Shown one piece after another: positions 52,201 to 61,281 of a stretch of DNA of 64,000 bases; position 1 is the stretch's first letter, and each line of letters starts with the position of its first letter. Both the position numbers and the translations under genes were made by a program. This DNA comes from Sphingobium aromaticiconvertens (GTDB taxonomy: Bacteria > Pseudomonadota > Alphaproteobacteria > Sphingomonadales > Sphingomonadaceae): positions 1,607,501-1,671,500 of the forward strand of contig NZ_JBANRJ010000001.1 of assembly GCF_037154075.1 (NCBI RefSeq). Direction: 5' to 3'. The notes below the pieces were generated by a model that was given only the letters and a program-made list of their open reading frames with translations, made no database searches and was not told the DNA's origin.

Positions 52201-52734
52201 TCAGCCCAGCATCTGCGCGCCCAGCAACAGCAGCAGTTTCACGTCGATCGCATAGCCTTGCTCGCGCCATGTCGCGACCTGTGCCGACAGGCTGGCGATG
52301 GAGACACGGTGGACGATGATATCCTCGCTGTCGACGCCGCCGCCATTCCCGACCTTTTCCAGATCATGGGCGGAAAAGAGCGTGAAGCTTTCCGACACCA
52401 TGCCCGGCGAGCTGAAGAAATTGCCCTTATTCTCGATCCGCCCTGGGCGATAGCCGGTTTCCTCTTCCAACTCGCGTGCGGCGGCGACGGCAGCATCCTC
52501 GCCTTCCTCGTCGTCGCCCACCAGCCCTGCGGGCAGTTCGATGCAGCGTTTACCCAGCGGCACGCGATACTGGTCGACCAGAAGCACATGGCCGTCATCC
52601 ACCGCCAGGATCACGGCAGCATGGATGCCCCGCGCCCGCCCGACATATTCCCACCGCCCGCGTCGCTTGGCGGTGATGAATCGTCCTTCCCACATTGTCT
52701 CTTCGGGAAGCGCGCCTTCTTCTTCGTGCGTCAT
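52201..52734 (-). CDS. Nudix hydrolase, ADP-ribose-pyrophosphatase-like
   Basis: 177 residues. Nudix box present: GLVGDDEEGEDAAVAAAREL followed by EEETGY, matching GX5EX7REUXEEXGU except for a three-residue insertion at its start. RCIELPAGLVG just before it is the ADP-ribose/sugar-nucleotide type (LPAG). HAAVILAVDDGHVLLVDQYR and VPLGKRCIEL fit NudF-like ADP-sugar hydrolases that cleave ADP-ribose to AMP and ribose-5-phosphate. It is cytosolic, metal dependent, and ends five bases from the convergent DUF6456 gene. Confidence 0.88.
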   Translation of the reverse strand: MTHEEEGALPEETMWEGRFITAKRRGRWEYVGRARGIHAAVILAVDDGHVLLVDQYRVPLGKRCIELPAGLVGDDEEGEDAAVAAARELEEETGYRPGRIENKGNFFSSPGMVSESFTLFSAHDLEKVGNGGGVDSEDIIVHRVSIASLSAQVATWREQGYAIDVKLLLLLGAQMLG

Positions 52735-52815
52735 AAGTCTTTTAACCTGCCGGGATGGTCATGGATGGATGCCGGGCCACTTGTAATCGATCCTCTGCTG
52801 GGGGAAAGGTCCGGC

Positions 52816-53634
52816 GTGTCCGAAAAAAAACAGGAAAATAGGCGCTTGATCGCCAGCGGCGCCAGTTCGCGCATCTTCGACCTTGGCGATGGGCGCATCC
52901 TGAAGCTGTTTCGGGAGAGCGTGTCCGATGAGATGATCGAGCGCGAAGTGGAGGTGACGGCGTTCGCCCATGCGCAGGGACTGCCCGTTCCCCGGCCGCT
53001 GGATCGCCGTATCACCGATGGGGAGCGAGGGATCGTCTATCCGCTGCTGGATGGCAGAACGCTGCTCTCTGCGCTGCGGACGCAATGGGCGAAGGGGCAG
53101 GCGCTTCTGCAGGACATGGCTGCATTGCATGGCGGTATCCATGATCAGAATGCGGCGGGAGATTTTCGGTCGGTCAGGCAGGTGCTGGACACCGATATTC
53201 ATTACGGGCCAGCCAGCGAGGAGGCGAAGCAGGCGGTTATCGCCCATCTCGACACGCTGCCCGACGGTGAATGGCTGCTCCATGGCGACTATCATATCGG
53301 CAACATCATGCTCACGGCGGATGGTATGCGCGTGATCGATTGGGCAAAGGGAGCGCGGGGTATGCCCGCCGCCGATGTCGTGCGGACTGAAATGCTGATA
53401 CGCTTCGGCATAGGGCCTAGCGATATGCTGACGAACCTTTGGCGTGACTGGGCCGCGCGTTTCTATGTTGGTCGTTATCTCGCGCGCACTGGCATGACCG
53501 AGGCTGAACTCACCGCCTGGCGGCCTGTGGTCGCGACCGCGTGGCTGCGGGCGCGCCTGCCGGTTCGCGACCGCGCCTTCCGCCGCTACCTCAATCAGTC
53601 ATTGCGGGCTTGCAACCTGCCGCCAGCCTCATAA
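52816..53634 (+). CDS. Aminoglycoside-phosphotransferase-like kinase
   Basis: 272 residues from GTG 52816 after GGGGGAAAGG; an ATG at 52765 is the in-frame alternative, and a much longer open frame upstream runs antisense to the Nudix gene and is ignored. Kinase-like fold: SSRIFDLGDGRILKLFRESV (ATP loop, Lys in ILKLF), LLHGDYHIGNIMLTADG (catalytic loop HGDxHxxN) and RVIDWAKGARGMPAADVVRT (the Mg-binding DW motif). APH-fold proteins phosphorylate small alcohols, sugars or antibiotics. Nothing in the neighbourhood indicates the substrate. It converges with the TPM-domain gene, overlapping it by six bases. Confidence 0.78.
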   Translation: MSEKKQENRRLIASGASSRIFDLGDGRILKLFRESVSDEMIEREVEVTAFAHAQGLPVPRPLDRRITDGERGIVYPLLDGRTLLSALRTQWAKGQALLQDMAALHGGIHDQNAAGDFRSVRQVLDTDIHYGPASEEAKQAVIAHLDTLPDGEWLLHGDYHIGNIMLTADGMRVIDWAKGARGMPAADVVRTEMLIRFGIGPSDMLTNLWRDWAARFYVGRYLARTGMTEAELTAWRPVVATAWLRARLPVRDRAFRRYLNQSLRACNLPPAS

Positions 53635-54312
53635 TTCGATCAGCCGGTCGGGCAGTTCGTTGACATCGTCCTCGCTGCGCGGGAAATGCGCGGTGAGGAT
53701 CGCGCCGACCTGCGTGACTGCATCGACCATGCCCTGCGCGGCTTGATCCGCCTTTACCCCCGCGATCAGCGCGGCCATCGCCTCGCCCCAGACTGCGGGT
53801 GCCACCCGGTCGTTGATAGACGCATCGGCGACGATCTCCGCGCGATGCTCGTCGAGTGACAAATAGAGCATCACTCCGGTTTTCGCTCGCGTCCGGCCCT
53901 GCGCAACCGCGCGGAACAGGGCGACGGCCCTGCGTCGTACCCGACGGGCCTTGGTCGCACGGGGCGTCAGCGCCATGCGGAGCGGAATCCACGCGAGCGC
54001 ATAGCGAACGATAAGGAATTTGAGGATCAACAGGCCCAGCAACAAGGTCAGGAATATCCAATCCTCGATCACATGATCCCATTCACCGATCAGCCGCGCG
54101 ATCAGGGTGCGGGCGATGTGCGGAAAGGCCGCCACGATCGACAATGCCAGAAAGACCACGCCGATCGCCCATTGCAGGCCAACATCATGATAGGCGTCGC
54201 TATTCTGCGCGACGATGGTCACGATCTCGCCGTCGCTCTCCCGTTCGGCGGCCCCGACCGCCGCCGTGATTCGGTCATGATCGGCCTGCGTGAAATAAAG
54301 ACGCTGCACCAT
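53629..54312 (-). CDS. TPM-domain membrane protein (YgcG/DUF5130-like), short form
   Basis: 227 residues from ATG 54312 (MVQRLYFTQADHDRITAAVG). The TPM phosphatase-like fold is seen at about residues 1-45 (AERESDGEIVTIVAQNSDAY) and 140-215 (AKTGVMLYLSLDEHRAEIVA; VAPAVWGEAMAALIAGVKAD). Two membrane helices lie between (GLQWAIGVVFLALSIVAAFP; WIFLTLLLGLLILKFLIVRY). Its start shares a base with the stop of the upstream full-length TPM gene, so both are co-translated. The role is unknown; TPM proteins are linked to photosystem repair in plants, but in bacteria they occur in operons with LemA, as here. Confidence 0.8.
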   Translation of the reverse strand: MVQRLYFTQADHDRITAAVGAAERESDGEIVTIVAQNSDAYHDVGLQWAIGVVFLALSIVAAFPHIARTLIARLIGEWDHVIEDWIFLTLLLGLLILKFLIVRYALAWIPLRMALTPRATKARRVRRRAVALFRAVAQGRTRAKTGVMLYLSLDEHRAEIVADASINDRVAPAVWGEAMAALIAGVKADQAAQGMVDAVTQVGAILTAHFPRSEDDVNELPDRLIEL

Positions 54313-55103
54313 CACCAGTCCCCCGACGCGCCGCCGCCGCCGAAGCTGCCGCCCCCGCCTGAAAAGCCGCCACCGCCGCTCCAGCCGCCGCCTCCACCGC
54401 TCCCCCAGCCCGATCCGCCGCCGGAACCGAAATCGCCCGGTCCCCAAAGGATCACCGGCGGGCCACCAACGCCGCGATAACGGCGTCCCTTGCCGCCACC
54501 CCGCAACATGGACAGGATGATGAATGCGATGACGATCATCCAGAAAACCAGCATGAAACCACTGCCGCCGCTGGACTGTTTGCGCACGTCTTTCTCTGCC
54601 GCCGCCGCCAGCGCCTTGGCTTCCTCTGGCGGGAGGGTCATCAGCGTGCCGATCTCGTTCACGCCCGCCGCGATCCCGCCGGGATAGTCGCCCGCCTTGA
54701 AACGCGGCGTGATGGCGGTGCGTATGATGCGGGAGGAGAGGGCATCGGTCAGGATACCCTCCATCCCATACCCAACCTCGATCCGCAGCTTGCGGTCATT
54801 GGGCGCGACGATCAGCAGCGCACCGTCATTCTTCTCCTTGTCGCCAATCCCCCAGGCGCGGCCAAGCCGATAGCCATAGTCGGCAATATCATAGCCCTGA
54901 AGATCGGGGATCGTCGCGACCACCAACTGCCGCCCGCTCTGCTTTTCCAATGCAGCGAGCCTGTTGGTCAGCGCCGTTTCCTGGGCAGGGTCGAGCAGGT
55001 TGGCGCCGTCGACCACCTGGCTGGTGAGCTCGGGGAAAGTCTGTGCCTGTGCCGCTGGCGCAAGCGCCAGCAGCATCAGGGCAAGCAGAAGGCGTTTCAG
55101 CAC
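54312..55103 (-). CDS. TPM-domain protein YgcG family with Gly/Ser-rich tail
   Basis: 263 residues. Signal peptide (LKRLLLALMLLALAPAAQAQ), then the TPM domain at about 25-165: TSQVVDGANLLDPAQETALT, then RQLVVATIPDLQGYDIADYG, KNDGALLIVAPNDRKLRIEV and GMEGILTDALSSRIIRTAIT. A membrane helix (FMLVFWMIVIAFIILSMLRG) is followed by a glycine/serine-rich tail (GGGSGWGSGGGGGWSGGGGF) typical of YgcG proteins. It is anchored in the inner membrane with the domain outside. It sits between lemA (1-base gap) and the short TPM gene (overlap). Confidence 0.9.
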   Translation of the reverse strand: MLKRLLLALMLLALAPAAQAQTFPELTSQVVDGANLLDPAQETALTNRLAALEKQSGRQLVVATIPDLQGYDIADYGYRLGRAWGIGDKEKNDGALLIVAPNDRKLRIEVGYGMEGILTDALSSRIIRTAITPRFKAGDYPGGIAAGVNEIGTLMTLPPEEAKALAAAAEKDVRKQSSGGSGFMLVFWMIVIAFIILSMLRGGGKGRRYRGVGGPPVILWGPGDFGSGGGSGWGSGGGGGWSGGGGFSGGGGSFGGGGASGDW

Positions 55104-55104
55104 A

Positions 55105-55716
55105 TTAAGTACCGAAATCGACCTTGGGCGCTTCCTCGGCGCCGGGCGTGGTCGCCTGATAAGGGGTCATGGCCTTGGCGCCGTGGATGATCTTCGCGCC
55201 GATCGCGTCGGGGAAGGTGCGGATACGCGTGTTATAGGCGCGTACCGCTTCATTATAGTCGCGAATCGATACGGCGATGCGGTTCTCGGTTCCTTCCAGT
55301 TGCGATTGCAGCTCCAGGAAATTCTGGTTGGACTTGAGTTCGGGATAGGCCTCGACCGACGCGAGCAGGCGGCCCAGCCCCTGCGACAAGGCGGCCTGAG
55401 CCTGCTGGAACTGCGCGACCTTCGCCGGGTCGGAGAGATCATCGGCGCTGACCTGTACCGATGTGGCCTTTGCGCGGGCCTCGGTCACGCGGACCAGAGT
55501 GTCCTGTTCCTGCTTCGCTGCGCCCTTCACGGTCGCGACCAGATTGCCGATCAGGTTCGAGCGGCGCTGATATTGCGCCTGGACGTCGGCCCATTTGGCC
55601 TTCGCCTCTTCCTCCGCAGTGGGAACGCTGTTGATGCCGCAGGCAGTGAGCGTACCGACGGCAAAGAGCGTCGAAAGCATCAGGGCAAAGCGGCGCAGGG
55701 TGGCACGGGACAGCAT
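55105..55716 (-). CDS. lemA: LemA-family lipoprotein
   Basis: 203 residues from ATG 55716 (MLSRATLRRFALMLS). Lipobox TLTACGINS, so a lipid anchor is expected. The LemA fold is a helical hairpin bundle: YQRRSNLIGNLVATVKGAAK, then QEQDTLVRVTEARAKATSVQ, AQAALSQGLGRLLASVEAYP, ELKSNQNFLELQSQLEGTEN, RIAVSIRDYNEAVRAYNTRI and FPDAIGAKI. All are classic LemA motifs. Function is still unclear, perhaps membrane organisation with its TPM partners. It is the first gene of the LemA-TPM-TPM operon. Confidence 0.92.
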   Translation of the reverse strand: MLSRATLRRFALMLSTLFAVGTLTACGINSVPTAEEEAKAKWADVQAQYQRRSNLIGNLVATVKGAAKQEQDTLVRVTEARAKATSVQVSADDLSDPAKVAQFQQAQAALSQGLGRLLASVEAYPELKSNQNFLELQSQLEGTENRIAVSIRDYNEAVRAYNTRIRTFPDAIGAKIIHGAKAMTPYQATTPGAEEAPKVDFGT

Positions 55717-55824
55717 CGGCAAGTCTCCAGCAGAGGAAATCACGCATGAAATAGGCGGTTGCCGATCCCGCTGCAACAGGACATGAGTATATACTGTTAA
55801 TCATCGATGAGGGGACCGACTGTC

Positions 55825-56253
55825 ATGGGCATCATCAACGAGTTCAAGGCGTTTATCGCGCGGGGTAATGTGTTCGACCTTGCCGTCGGCGTCATCATCG
55901 GTGGTGCGTTCGCCACAATCACCAAGTCGCTGACCGATGACCTCATTATGCCGGTCGTTGGCTTTTTGTTCGGCGGGGCGGACTTTTCCGGCTACTTCCT
56001 GCGGTTGGGTGATATCCCCGCAGGCTTCAAGGGTAATCCGGCCAGCTATGCCGACCTGAAGGGTGCAGGCGTCGCCATGCTGGGCTGGGGTGAGTTTCTG
56101 ACCGTGCTGGTCAATTTTATCATCCTTGCCTTCATTATCTTCCTGATGGTCAAGCTGGTGAATCGTATCCTGGTCAAGCAGGAGGAGGAAGCGGCGCCGA
56201 CCCCGGAAGAGGTCACGCTGCTTCGTGAAATCCGCGACTCACTTAAAAAATAA
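55825..56253 (+). CDS. mscL: Large-conductance mechanosensitive channel
   Basis: 142 residues from ATG 55825 ([20 protein letters not shown]). N-terminal amphipathic helix and pore helix: [20 protein letters not shown], with [20 protein letters not shown]. The second membrane helix is [20 protein letters not shown], then [20 protein letters not shown] and the C-terminal [11 protein letters not shown] helix, which forms the bundle. It opens on osmotic downshock to release solutes. It is a pentamer in the inner membrane. The gene stands alone, with a short in-frame alternative start 18 bases upstream. Confidence 0.95.
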   Translation: MGIINEFKAFIARGNVFDLAVGVIIGGAFATITKSLTDDLIMPVVGFLFGGADFSGYFLRLGDIPAGFKGNPASYADLKGAGVAMLGWGEFLTVLVNFIILAFIIFLMVKLVNRILVKQEEEAAPTPEEVTLLREIRDSLKK

Positions 56254-56397
56254 GCAACGAATGCGACGAGTTGTGGCTGCAATGGGAACCATTGCGGGCG
56301 CGACCAGTTGATGGGCGTCAGGGTCCCGGCCAGCCGATGGGGGGTCGGCCCTGTGCCGAAAATGTCTGCCCCTGGGGGCAAAACAGGAGAAAACGCC

Positions 56398-56667
56398 GTG
56401 AAGAAATTCATCACTGTTCTTGGGCTTGTCAGCCTCGTCGCGCTCGCGGCATGCGATTCCGCGCAGGAGAATAAGGTCGAGAATGCTTATGAGAATCAGG
56501 CGGATGCCCTGGATAACCAGGCCGACAATATGGAAGCTGCGGCCGATAACCTGACCGGCAGCGCCGAGAATGCGGCTGAAAATGCTGCCGACGTGCTGGA
56601 AAATAAGGCAGATGCCACCCGCGAAGCGGGCGAAAAGGCGGGCGATGCCGTCGAGAACAAGATGTAA
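56398..56667 (+). CDS. Small predicted lipoprotein with coiled repeats
   Basis: 89 residues from GTG 56398 after AGGAGAAAACGCC. Signal peptide with lipobox: KKFITVLGLVSLVALAACDS, so lipidation at Cys. The mature part is a single amphipathic helix of repeated Ala/Asn/Glu/Asp units (DALDNQADNMEAAADNLTGS; AENAAENAADVLENKADATR), likely a coiled coil lying along the envelope. No family could be named. A strong terminator follows 31 bases later. Confidence 0.8.
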   Translation: MKKFITVLGLVSLVALAACDSAQENKVENAYENQADALDNQADNMEAAADNLTGSAENAAENAADVLENKADATREAGEKAGDAVENKM

Positions 56668-56697
56668 GAACCGGTCCTACCCGACCATCTTTGCAGA

Positions 56698-56730
56698 GGG
56701 GTCTTGCGGCAGTGTCGCAAGGCCCCTTTT
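56698..56730 (+). terminator. Rho-independent terminator
   Basis: Stem GGGGTCTTGCG (56698-56708) pairs with CGCAAGGCCCC (56716-56726) with one G-U pair, a seven-base loop, then TTTT. It ends the small lipoprotein transcript and insulates the chemotaxis operon. Confidence 0.85.
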
Positions 56731-56816
56731 ACGTATGGCGCTCCCCGGCTTTTAACGCCGCCTTAACCACGCTCCGCCAATGTGCCGTTGCGCGCAGACA
56801 AGTGGACCCGTTGGGC

Positions 56817-59228
56817 ATGGACGAACTACTCCAGGAATTCATCTCCGAAACACAGGAGACGCTTGAGGCGCTCGCCGGCGAGGTTATCGCCTGGGAGGCT
56901 GATCCCACCGATCGTCATCGGCTGGATGCCATATTCCGCTTCTTCCATACGGTGAAGGGTAGCTGCGGTTTTCTCAGCCTGCCGCGATTCGAACGGTTGA
57001 GCCACGCAGCGGAAGATGTGCTTGCGGAGATACGCGCGGGCAATCGTATGCCGGACCCCATGACGGTCAGCGCAGTTCTGTCGGTCATGGACCGGATAGG
57101 CGAACTGGCCGAGGCTGTCGCGCTGGGCACCGCGCTGCCAAACGAGAATGACGACTTCCTGATCAACGCTCTTGTAGAGCCGTCGGCGGTCGTAGATGGC
57201 GGCCCTGCTTGTCCGATAGTCGCCGGCGTCGACCCGGTCCAGCCTGTCACAGCTCGCAGCACGCCGGGGCAGGCCGCTCCGCGCACCATACGTTTGCCGC
57301 TGTCCCTGATCGACCAACTGATGAACGGTGTGTCCGACATGGTGTTGGCGCGTAATGAACTGTCGCGCAAATTGCGCGATCGGTCCGCTGATCCCGAACT
57401 GGATAGCACGTTTGAACGCCTGTCCACCTGTGTCGCCGATATGCGCGACATCATTTCCAAGACACGTATGCAGCGCGTCGACCGGCTGTTTGCCGCAATC
57501 CCGCGCATGGTGCGCGATCTGGGCCGCGACCTTGGCAAGCGCATCGACCTGAGTGTCGAAGGCGGCGATGTCGAAATGGACCGCGAGATGGTCGAGATGG
57601 TCGTCGATCCACTGACCCATATTGTTCGCAACAGCATCGATCACGGGATCGAGACGCCGGAGAAACGCCGCGCCGTCGGCAAGCCCGAGGCCGGGCAATT
57701 GCGGTTGATCGCGCGCCAGTCGGGCAATCAGATTGTTATCGAGGTCAGCGACGACGGCGCCGGGATCGACACTGGGCGGCTGGTCGACAAGGCGATCGGC
57801 AATGGTCGCCTGACGCCCGAGGCTGCCGCTCGCATGAGTGAGCAGGACATGCTGGACCTCATCTTCCAGGCGGGGCTGACAACGGCGGAAAAAGTCACGG
57901 CGGTATCGGGCCGGGGCGTGGGCATGGATGTCGTGCGCGCCAATGTGGAACGGATCGGCGGCGTCATCGCGCTGGACAATCATCCGGGGCAGGGGCTGTG
58001 CATCACCCTGCGCGTGCCCCTGACCCTCACCATCATCCCCGGCCTGATCGTCAAGGCGGGCGGGCTGCATTTCGCCATTCCCCGCGCGGCGGTGGTGGAG
58101 ATATTGCACGACAATAATGAAACGATGGCGATCCATCCGGTCGGGGGCGCACTGATCGCGACCATTCGCGGCGTGCGCCATTCGATGATCGACCTGGAGG
58201 ACGTGCTGTCGCTGGAGAAGCCCGCCCAGATCGGCCCGCGTGTCGTGATGGTGGTGCGATCTGCCAACGGTGTGCCCTTTGCCATGGGCGTGAGCGCGGT
58301 GGAGAATCATGAGGAACTGGTTATACGTCCCGCTTCGCCGCTGGTGATGGCGTCGGGTGTCTATGCGGGCATGACACTGCCGGACAATGGCAAGCCGATG
58401 CTGCTGCTGGACGCAGGCGGCCTCGCCAATGCTGCGCGGCTGCCCAATATCATCGACGATCAGGCGGCTCGTCAGGAAGAGGCTCGTGTCGATGCGCAAG
58501 CCAGTGTGGAGATGATCGCGGCCCTCCGCTTCGAGGAAATGTCGGGCGAACGCCGCCTGCTCAAACTATCGCTGATCGAACGGGTCGAGGATCTGCGCGC
58601 CGATATGTTCGGGCGGTCGGGTGGTCAGGCGTTCGTGCGCCTGGGTGATCGCCTGCTGCCGGTAGCCAATGGACTGCACCAATTTGATCATGAGGCTGTC
58701 ACGGCGCTGCGCGTGCGGGATGGCGAGCGGGAGGCCTGCTATCCGGTCGCCACTGTTCTCGACATCATCCAGATGCCCGTCGTCCCGGACATGGTGGCTA
58801 TGAGTGGCCTGCTAAGTGGTGTCGCCGTTATCGACGGTGAACATCTGGAGGTCATCAACCCCTTTGCCTTATTTGCGGCGCTGCCCGTTGAACCACTCGT
58901 CGATCGCTCGAACGGTCGCTGCCTGCTGGCGGATGCCGACGACGGCTGGATGCGTGAGATATTGGCGCCTTTACTGCGTCAGGCCGGGCATGAAGTGGTG
59001 ATCGGCCTGCCTGTCGAGGGCAGCGTGGGCGCGGACGACATCATATTGTGCGGATCGGCCAGCGCCGCGCAGGCCGCGGACCTTGTCGGCTGCCCTGTGG
59101 TCGAACTGCGCGCCAGCCCGCGTGCGGCGGGTCCGAAGGACGGCAGTATCTATCGCTATGACCAGGACGCGCTGATGGCGGCCATCGCCGGGGCGCGAAC
59201 CAAGCATGCAGGAGGAAGCCGCGCATGA
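56817..59228 (+). CDS. cheA: Chemotaxis histidine kinase CheA with extra C-terminal CheW-like and receiver-like domains
   Basis: 803 residues from ATG 56817. HPt domain: FFHTVKGSCGFLSLPRFERL with H44 as the phosphorylation site. The CheY-binding P2 domain is absent; the dimerisation domain follows at about 155 (RLPLSLIDQLMNGVSDMVLA). ATPase core: HIVRNSIDHGIETPEKRRAV (N-box), EVSDDGAGIDTGRLVDKAIG and GRGVGMDVVRANVERIGG. A CheW-like domain follows (about 405-540). Unusually the protein goes on: a second CheW-like module (about 565-690) and a receiver-like end with CLLADADDGWMREILAPLLR but no phospho-acceptor Asp further on (DDIILCGSASAAQAADLVGC). It heads the che operon; the stop overlaps cheW by ATGA. 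Confidence 0.92.
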   Translation: MDELLQEFISETQETLEALAGEVIAWEADPTDRHRLDAIFRFFHTVKGSCGFLSLPRFERLSHAAEDVLAEIRAGNRMPDPMTVSAVLSVMDRIGELAEAVALGTALPNENDDFLINALVEPSAVVDGGPACPIVAGVDPVQPVTARSTPGQAAPRTIRLPLSLIDQLMNGVSDMVLARNELSRKLRDRSADPELDSTFERLSTCVADMRDIISKTRMQRVDRLFAAIPRMVRDLGRDLGKRIDLSVEGGDVEMDREMVEMVVDPLTHIVRNSIDHGIETPEKRRAVGKPEAGQLRLIARQSGNQIVIEVSDDGAGIDTGRLVDKAIGNGRLTPEAAARMSEQDMLDLIFQAGLTTAEKVTAVSGRGVGMDVVRANVERIGGVIALDNHPGQGLCITLRVPLTLTIIPGLIVKAGGLHFAIPRAAVVEILHDNNETMAIHPVGGALIATIRGVRHSMIDLEDVLSLEKPAQIGPRVVMVVRSANGVPFAMGVSAVENHEELVIRPASPLVMASGVYAGMTLPDNGKPMLLLDAGGLANAARLPNIIDDQAARQEEARVDAQASVEMIAALRFEEMSGERRLLKLSLIERVEDLRADMFGRSGGQAFVRLGDRLLPVANGLHQFDHEAVTALRVRDGEREACYPVATVLDIIQMPVVPDMVAMSGLLSGVAVIDGEHLEVINPFALFAALPVEPLVDRSNGRCLLADADDGWMREILAPLLRQAGHEVVIGLPVEGSVGADDIILCGSASAAQAADLVGCPVVELRASPRAAGPKDGSIYRYDQDALMAAIAGARTKHAGGSRA

Positions 59229-59665
59229 GCCAGCTCTATCTCTTCGCCACGCTCGCGGGCACGCGCATCGCCGTCGAAACGCAAGAGGTCGAGGCAGTGG
59301 TGAGACTGACCGAAATCTCGCCGGTGCCCGGAATGGGCGCGCATATTGCGGGCCTGTCCGCCTTGCGTAGCCGGGTGCTGACGATCATCGACGCTGCCGC
59401 CCTGATTCGCGGCGCATCGACGCCTTCGGAGGCGCGCGGCCTTGCCATCATCGCCAATATCAGCGGCCACAGCTATGGCATCATGGTCGATGGCGTCACT
59501 GACATCTGTACGGTGCCGGACGGCGCCTTGCCGGTGCGTGGGCGGATCGATCCCGCCTGGGCACCTTTTGCGCGCGGGATCGTGGAAAGCGACGAGGGGC
59601 CGTGCCTGCTGGTTGCGCTGGCAGGGTTCATCGACGCGGGCGCAACGCAGGCCATCGCAGCATGA
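59225..59665 (+). CDS. cheW: Chemotaxis adaptor CheW
   Basis: 146 residues, one CheW domain: YLFATLAGTRIAVETQEVEA, VVRLTEISPVPGMGAHIAGL, SALRSRVLTIIDAAALIRGA and HSYGIMVDGVTDICTVPDGA. It couples CheA to chemoreceptors. The start overlaps cheA's TGA (ATGA), so co-translation keeps their ratio. It is followed by an 86-base gap before cheY. No receptor gene is in the window, so receptors must be encoded elsewhere. Confidence 0.92.
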   Translation: MSQLYLFATLAGTRIAVETQEVEAVVRLTEISPVPGMGAHIAGLSALRSRVLTIIDAAALIRGASTPSEARGLAIIANISGHSYGIMVDGVTDICTVPDGALPVRGRIDPAWAPFARGIVESDEGPCLLVALAGFIDAGATQAIAA

Positions 59666-59751
59666 CCTCGACTAATCCCACTGTTTACCAATCGCTCAAC
59701 TTTGACCGCTAGGGCTAGGCTTACAAAAGCCAAAAATCCAAGGGACGCTTC

Positions 59752-60117
59752 ATGAAAAACTGTCTGGTCGTCGATGATTCCAAGGTCATTCGCAAAGTAG
59801 CACGCCATATATTGGAATCGCTGGACATCACCGTGACCGAAGCGGTCGACGGACAGGATGCCCTGACCCAGTGCCAGGCATCGGTCCCCGATGTGGTGCT
59901 GCTCGATTGGAACATGCCGGTGATGAGCGGGATGGAGTTTCTTCAGGCGCTGTCGTCGGCCAAGCTAACGGCGCGGCCCAAAGTTATCTTTTGCACCACC
60001 GAAAACGGCATCGGCCATATCAAGGCGGCCGTGGAGGCAGGGGCCGACGAATATGTGATGAAGCCTTTCGATCGCGAAACGCTGGAGACAAAGCTCGCTA
60101 TTGTCGGGGTGATCTGA
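59752..60117 (+). CDS. cheY: Response regulator CheY
   Basis: 121 residues, a single receiver domain. Acidic pair in CLVVDDSKVIRKVARHILES, phospho-acceptor Asp in DVVLLDWNMPVMSGMEFLQA, Thr in VIFCTTENGIGHIKAAV and Lys in ADEYVMKPFDRETLETKL. No output domain. Phospho-CheY binds the flagellar motor switch. An AAGGGA binding site lies ahead of the ATG. It sits between cheW and cheB. Confidence 0.93.
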   Translation: MKNCLVVDDSKVIRKVARHILESLDITVTEAVDGQDALTQCQASVPDVVLLDWNMPVMSGMEFLQALSSAKLTARPKVIFCTTENGIGHIKAAVEAGADEYVMKPFDRETLETKLAIVGVI

Positions 60118-60189
60118 CCGGCAAGAGTTCCGCCACGCTGGATTCCGCCACACGCCGTCTTCTACCTTTCATCCGCAAGGGTCCGTCCC

Positions 60190-61281
60190 ATGACCGCCAC
60201 CTCGCCGATCCCGGCCATCAGCAACAGGCAAGCTCAGGCGATCCGCACGCTGATCGTCGATGATTCGGTCGTGGTGCGGACGGTGATTGAGCGCATCCTG
60301 AACGAGCATCCCGCCTTCCTAGTCGCGCAAAAGACCAACATGGCCGAACATGCGCTGCGCTATCTGGCGGAAAACAGCGTCGACCTGATCCTGCTGGATA
60401 TCGAACTGCCGGGACAGAGCGGCCTGGCGGCTTTGCCCGCGATCCTGCGCGCCAGTCCGCAGGCGAAAGTGCTGATTCTCTCAGGCAATTGCGAAGAGGG
60501 CAGCGCCGAGGCGATCGAGGCGCTGGCGCTCGGCGCCAGCGACATATTGTCCAAGCCCGGCAGCGGCAGCTTCGGCGAAAGTTTCCCGCCCGCGCTGATT
60601 GAGCGGGTGTCGCGCCTGTTCGGTCGTCACGAACCACTGTCCGCACCCGCCGCCACACGCCTGGTCGCACCGCCCGTTGCCCCCGCGCATGGACCGGCGC
60701 CGCTCGGCTGTCTTGGCATCGGCGCCTCGACCGGCGGCATTCATGCGCTGGGCCAGTTGTTCGCCGGCCTTTGCGCGCCATTGGCTGTGCCCATATTGGT
60801 GACGCAGCATCTGCCGCTCAGCTTCACCGGCTATTTCGCCCAGCAACTGGGGCGCATGACCAGGTTGCGCGTCAAGGTTGCTGAAAATGGCGAGATGTTG
60901 GCGCCTGACGTCATCTATATCGCGCCGGGAGATGCCAATCTGCTCTGCCGACGCGGTCTGCATGGGCGCGTTATCGTCTCGCTCGATCCGCAACGCACAT
61001 CGACCGGCAATCTGCCGGGCGTCGACCCCATGTTTGCTTCGATGGCACAGGCCTATGGGCCTGGTGCGGCAGGTATCGTCCTGACCGGCATGGGCCGTGA
61101 CGGAACGCAGGGCGCCCATGCGATCGTGGCGGCTGGCGGCTGGATCGTGGCGCAGGATGAAGCCAGCAGTGTCGTGTGGGGTATGCCCGGCTCGATCGCC
61201 GAGGCTGGCCTGAGTTGCGGGGTGATGGCGCCTGGCGCGATCATGCCTTTCATCGCGCAGCGCGCAAGGGGACTTATTTAA
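60190..61281 (+). CDS. cheB: Protein-glutamate methylesterase CheB
   Basis: 363 residues. Receiver domain: TLIVDDSVVVRTVIERILNE, with the Asp in DLILLDIELPGQSGLAALP and Lys in SDILSKPGSG. After a linker the esterase has its Ser in CLGIGASTGGIHALGQLFAG, the His in ILVTQHLPLSFTGYFAQQL and the Asp in GIVLTGMGRDGTQGAHAIVA. It removes methyl groups from receptors and deamidates glutamines, adapting chemotaxis. Its stop overlaps the cheR start (TAATG). Confidence 0.93.
   Translation: MTATSPIPAISNRQAQAIRTLIVDDSVVVRTVIERILNEHPAFLVAQKTNMAEHALRYLAENSVDLILLDIELPGQSGLAALPAILRASPQAKVLILSGNCEEGSAEAIEALALGASDILSKPGSGSFGESFPPALIERVSRLFGRHEPLSAPAATRLVAPPVAPAHGPAPLGCLGIGASTGGIHALGQLFAGLCAPLAVPILVTQHLPLSFTGYFAQQLGRMTRLRVKVAENGEMLAPDVIYIAPGDANLLCRRGLHGRVIVSLDPQRTSTGNLPGVDPMFASMAQAYGPGAAGIVLTGMGRDGTQGAHAIVAAGGWIVAQDEASSVVWGMPGSIAEAGLSCGVMAPGAIMPFIAQRARGLI

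Noticed and set aside
51955..52815. Upstream extension of the APH-type kinase frame over DUF6456 and Nudix genes
   Set aside because: It runs in another frame across two confident genes; the kinase domain begins only after GTG 52816.
56826..58499. Long antisense open frame (557 codons) opposite cheA
   Set aside because: Shadow of cheA; composition rich in His/Arg/Asp without domains, and cheA is certain.
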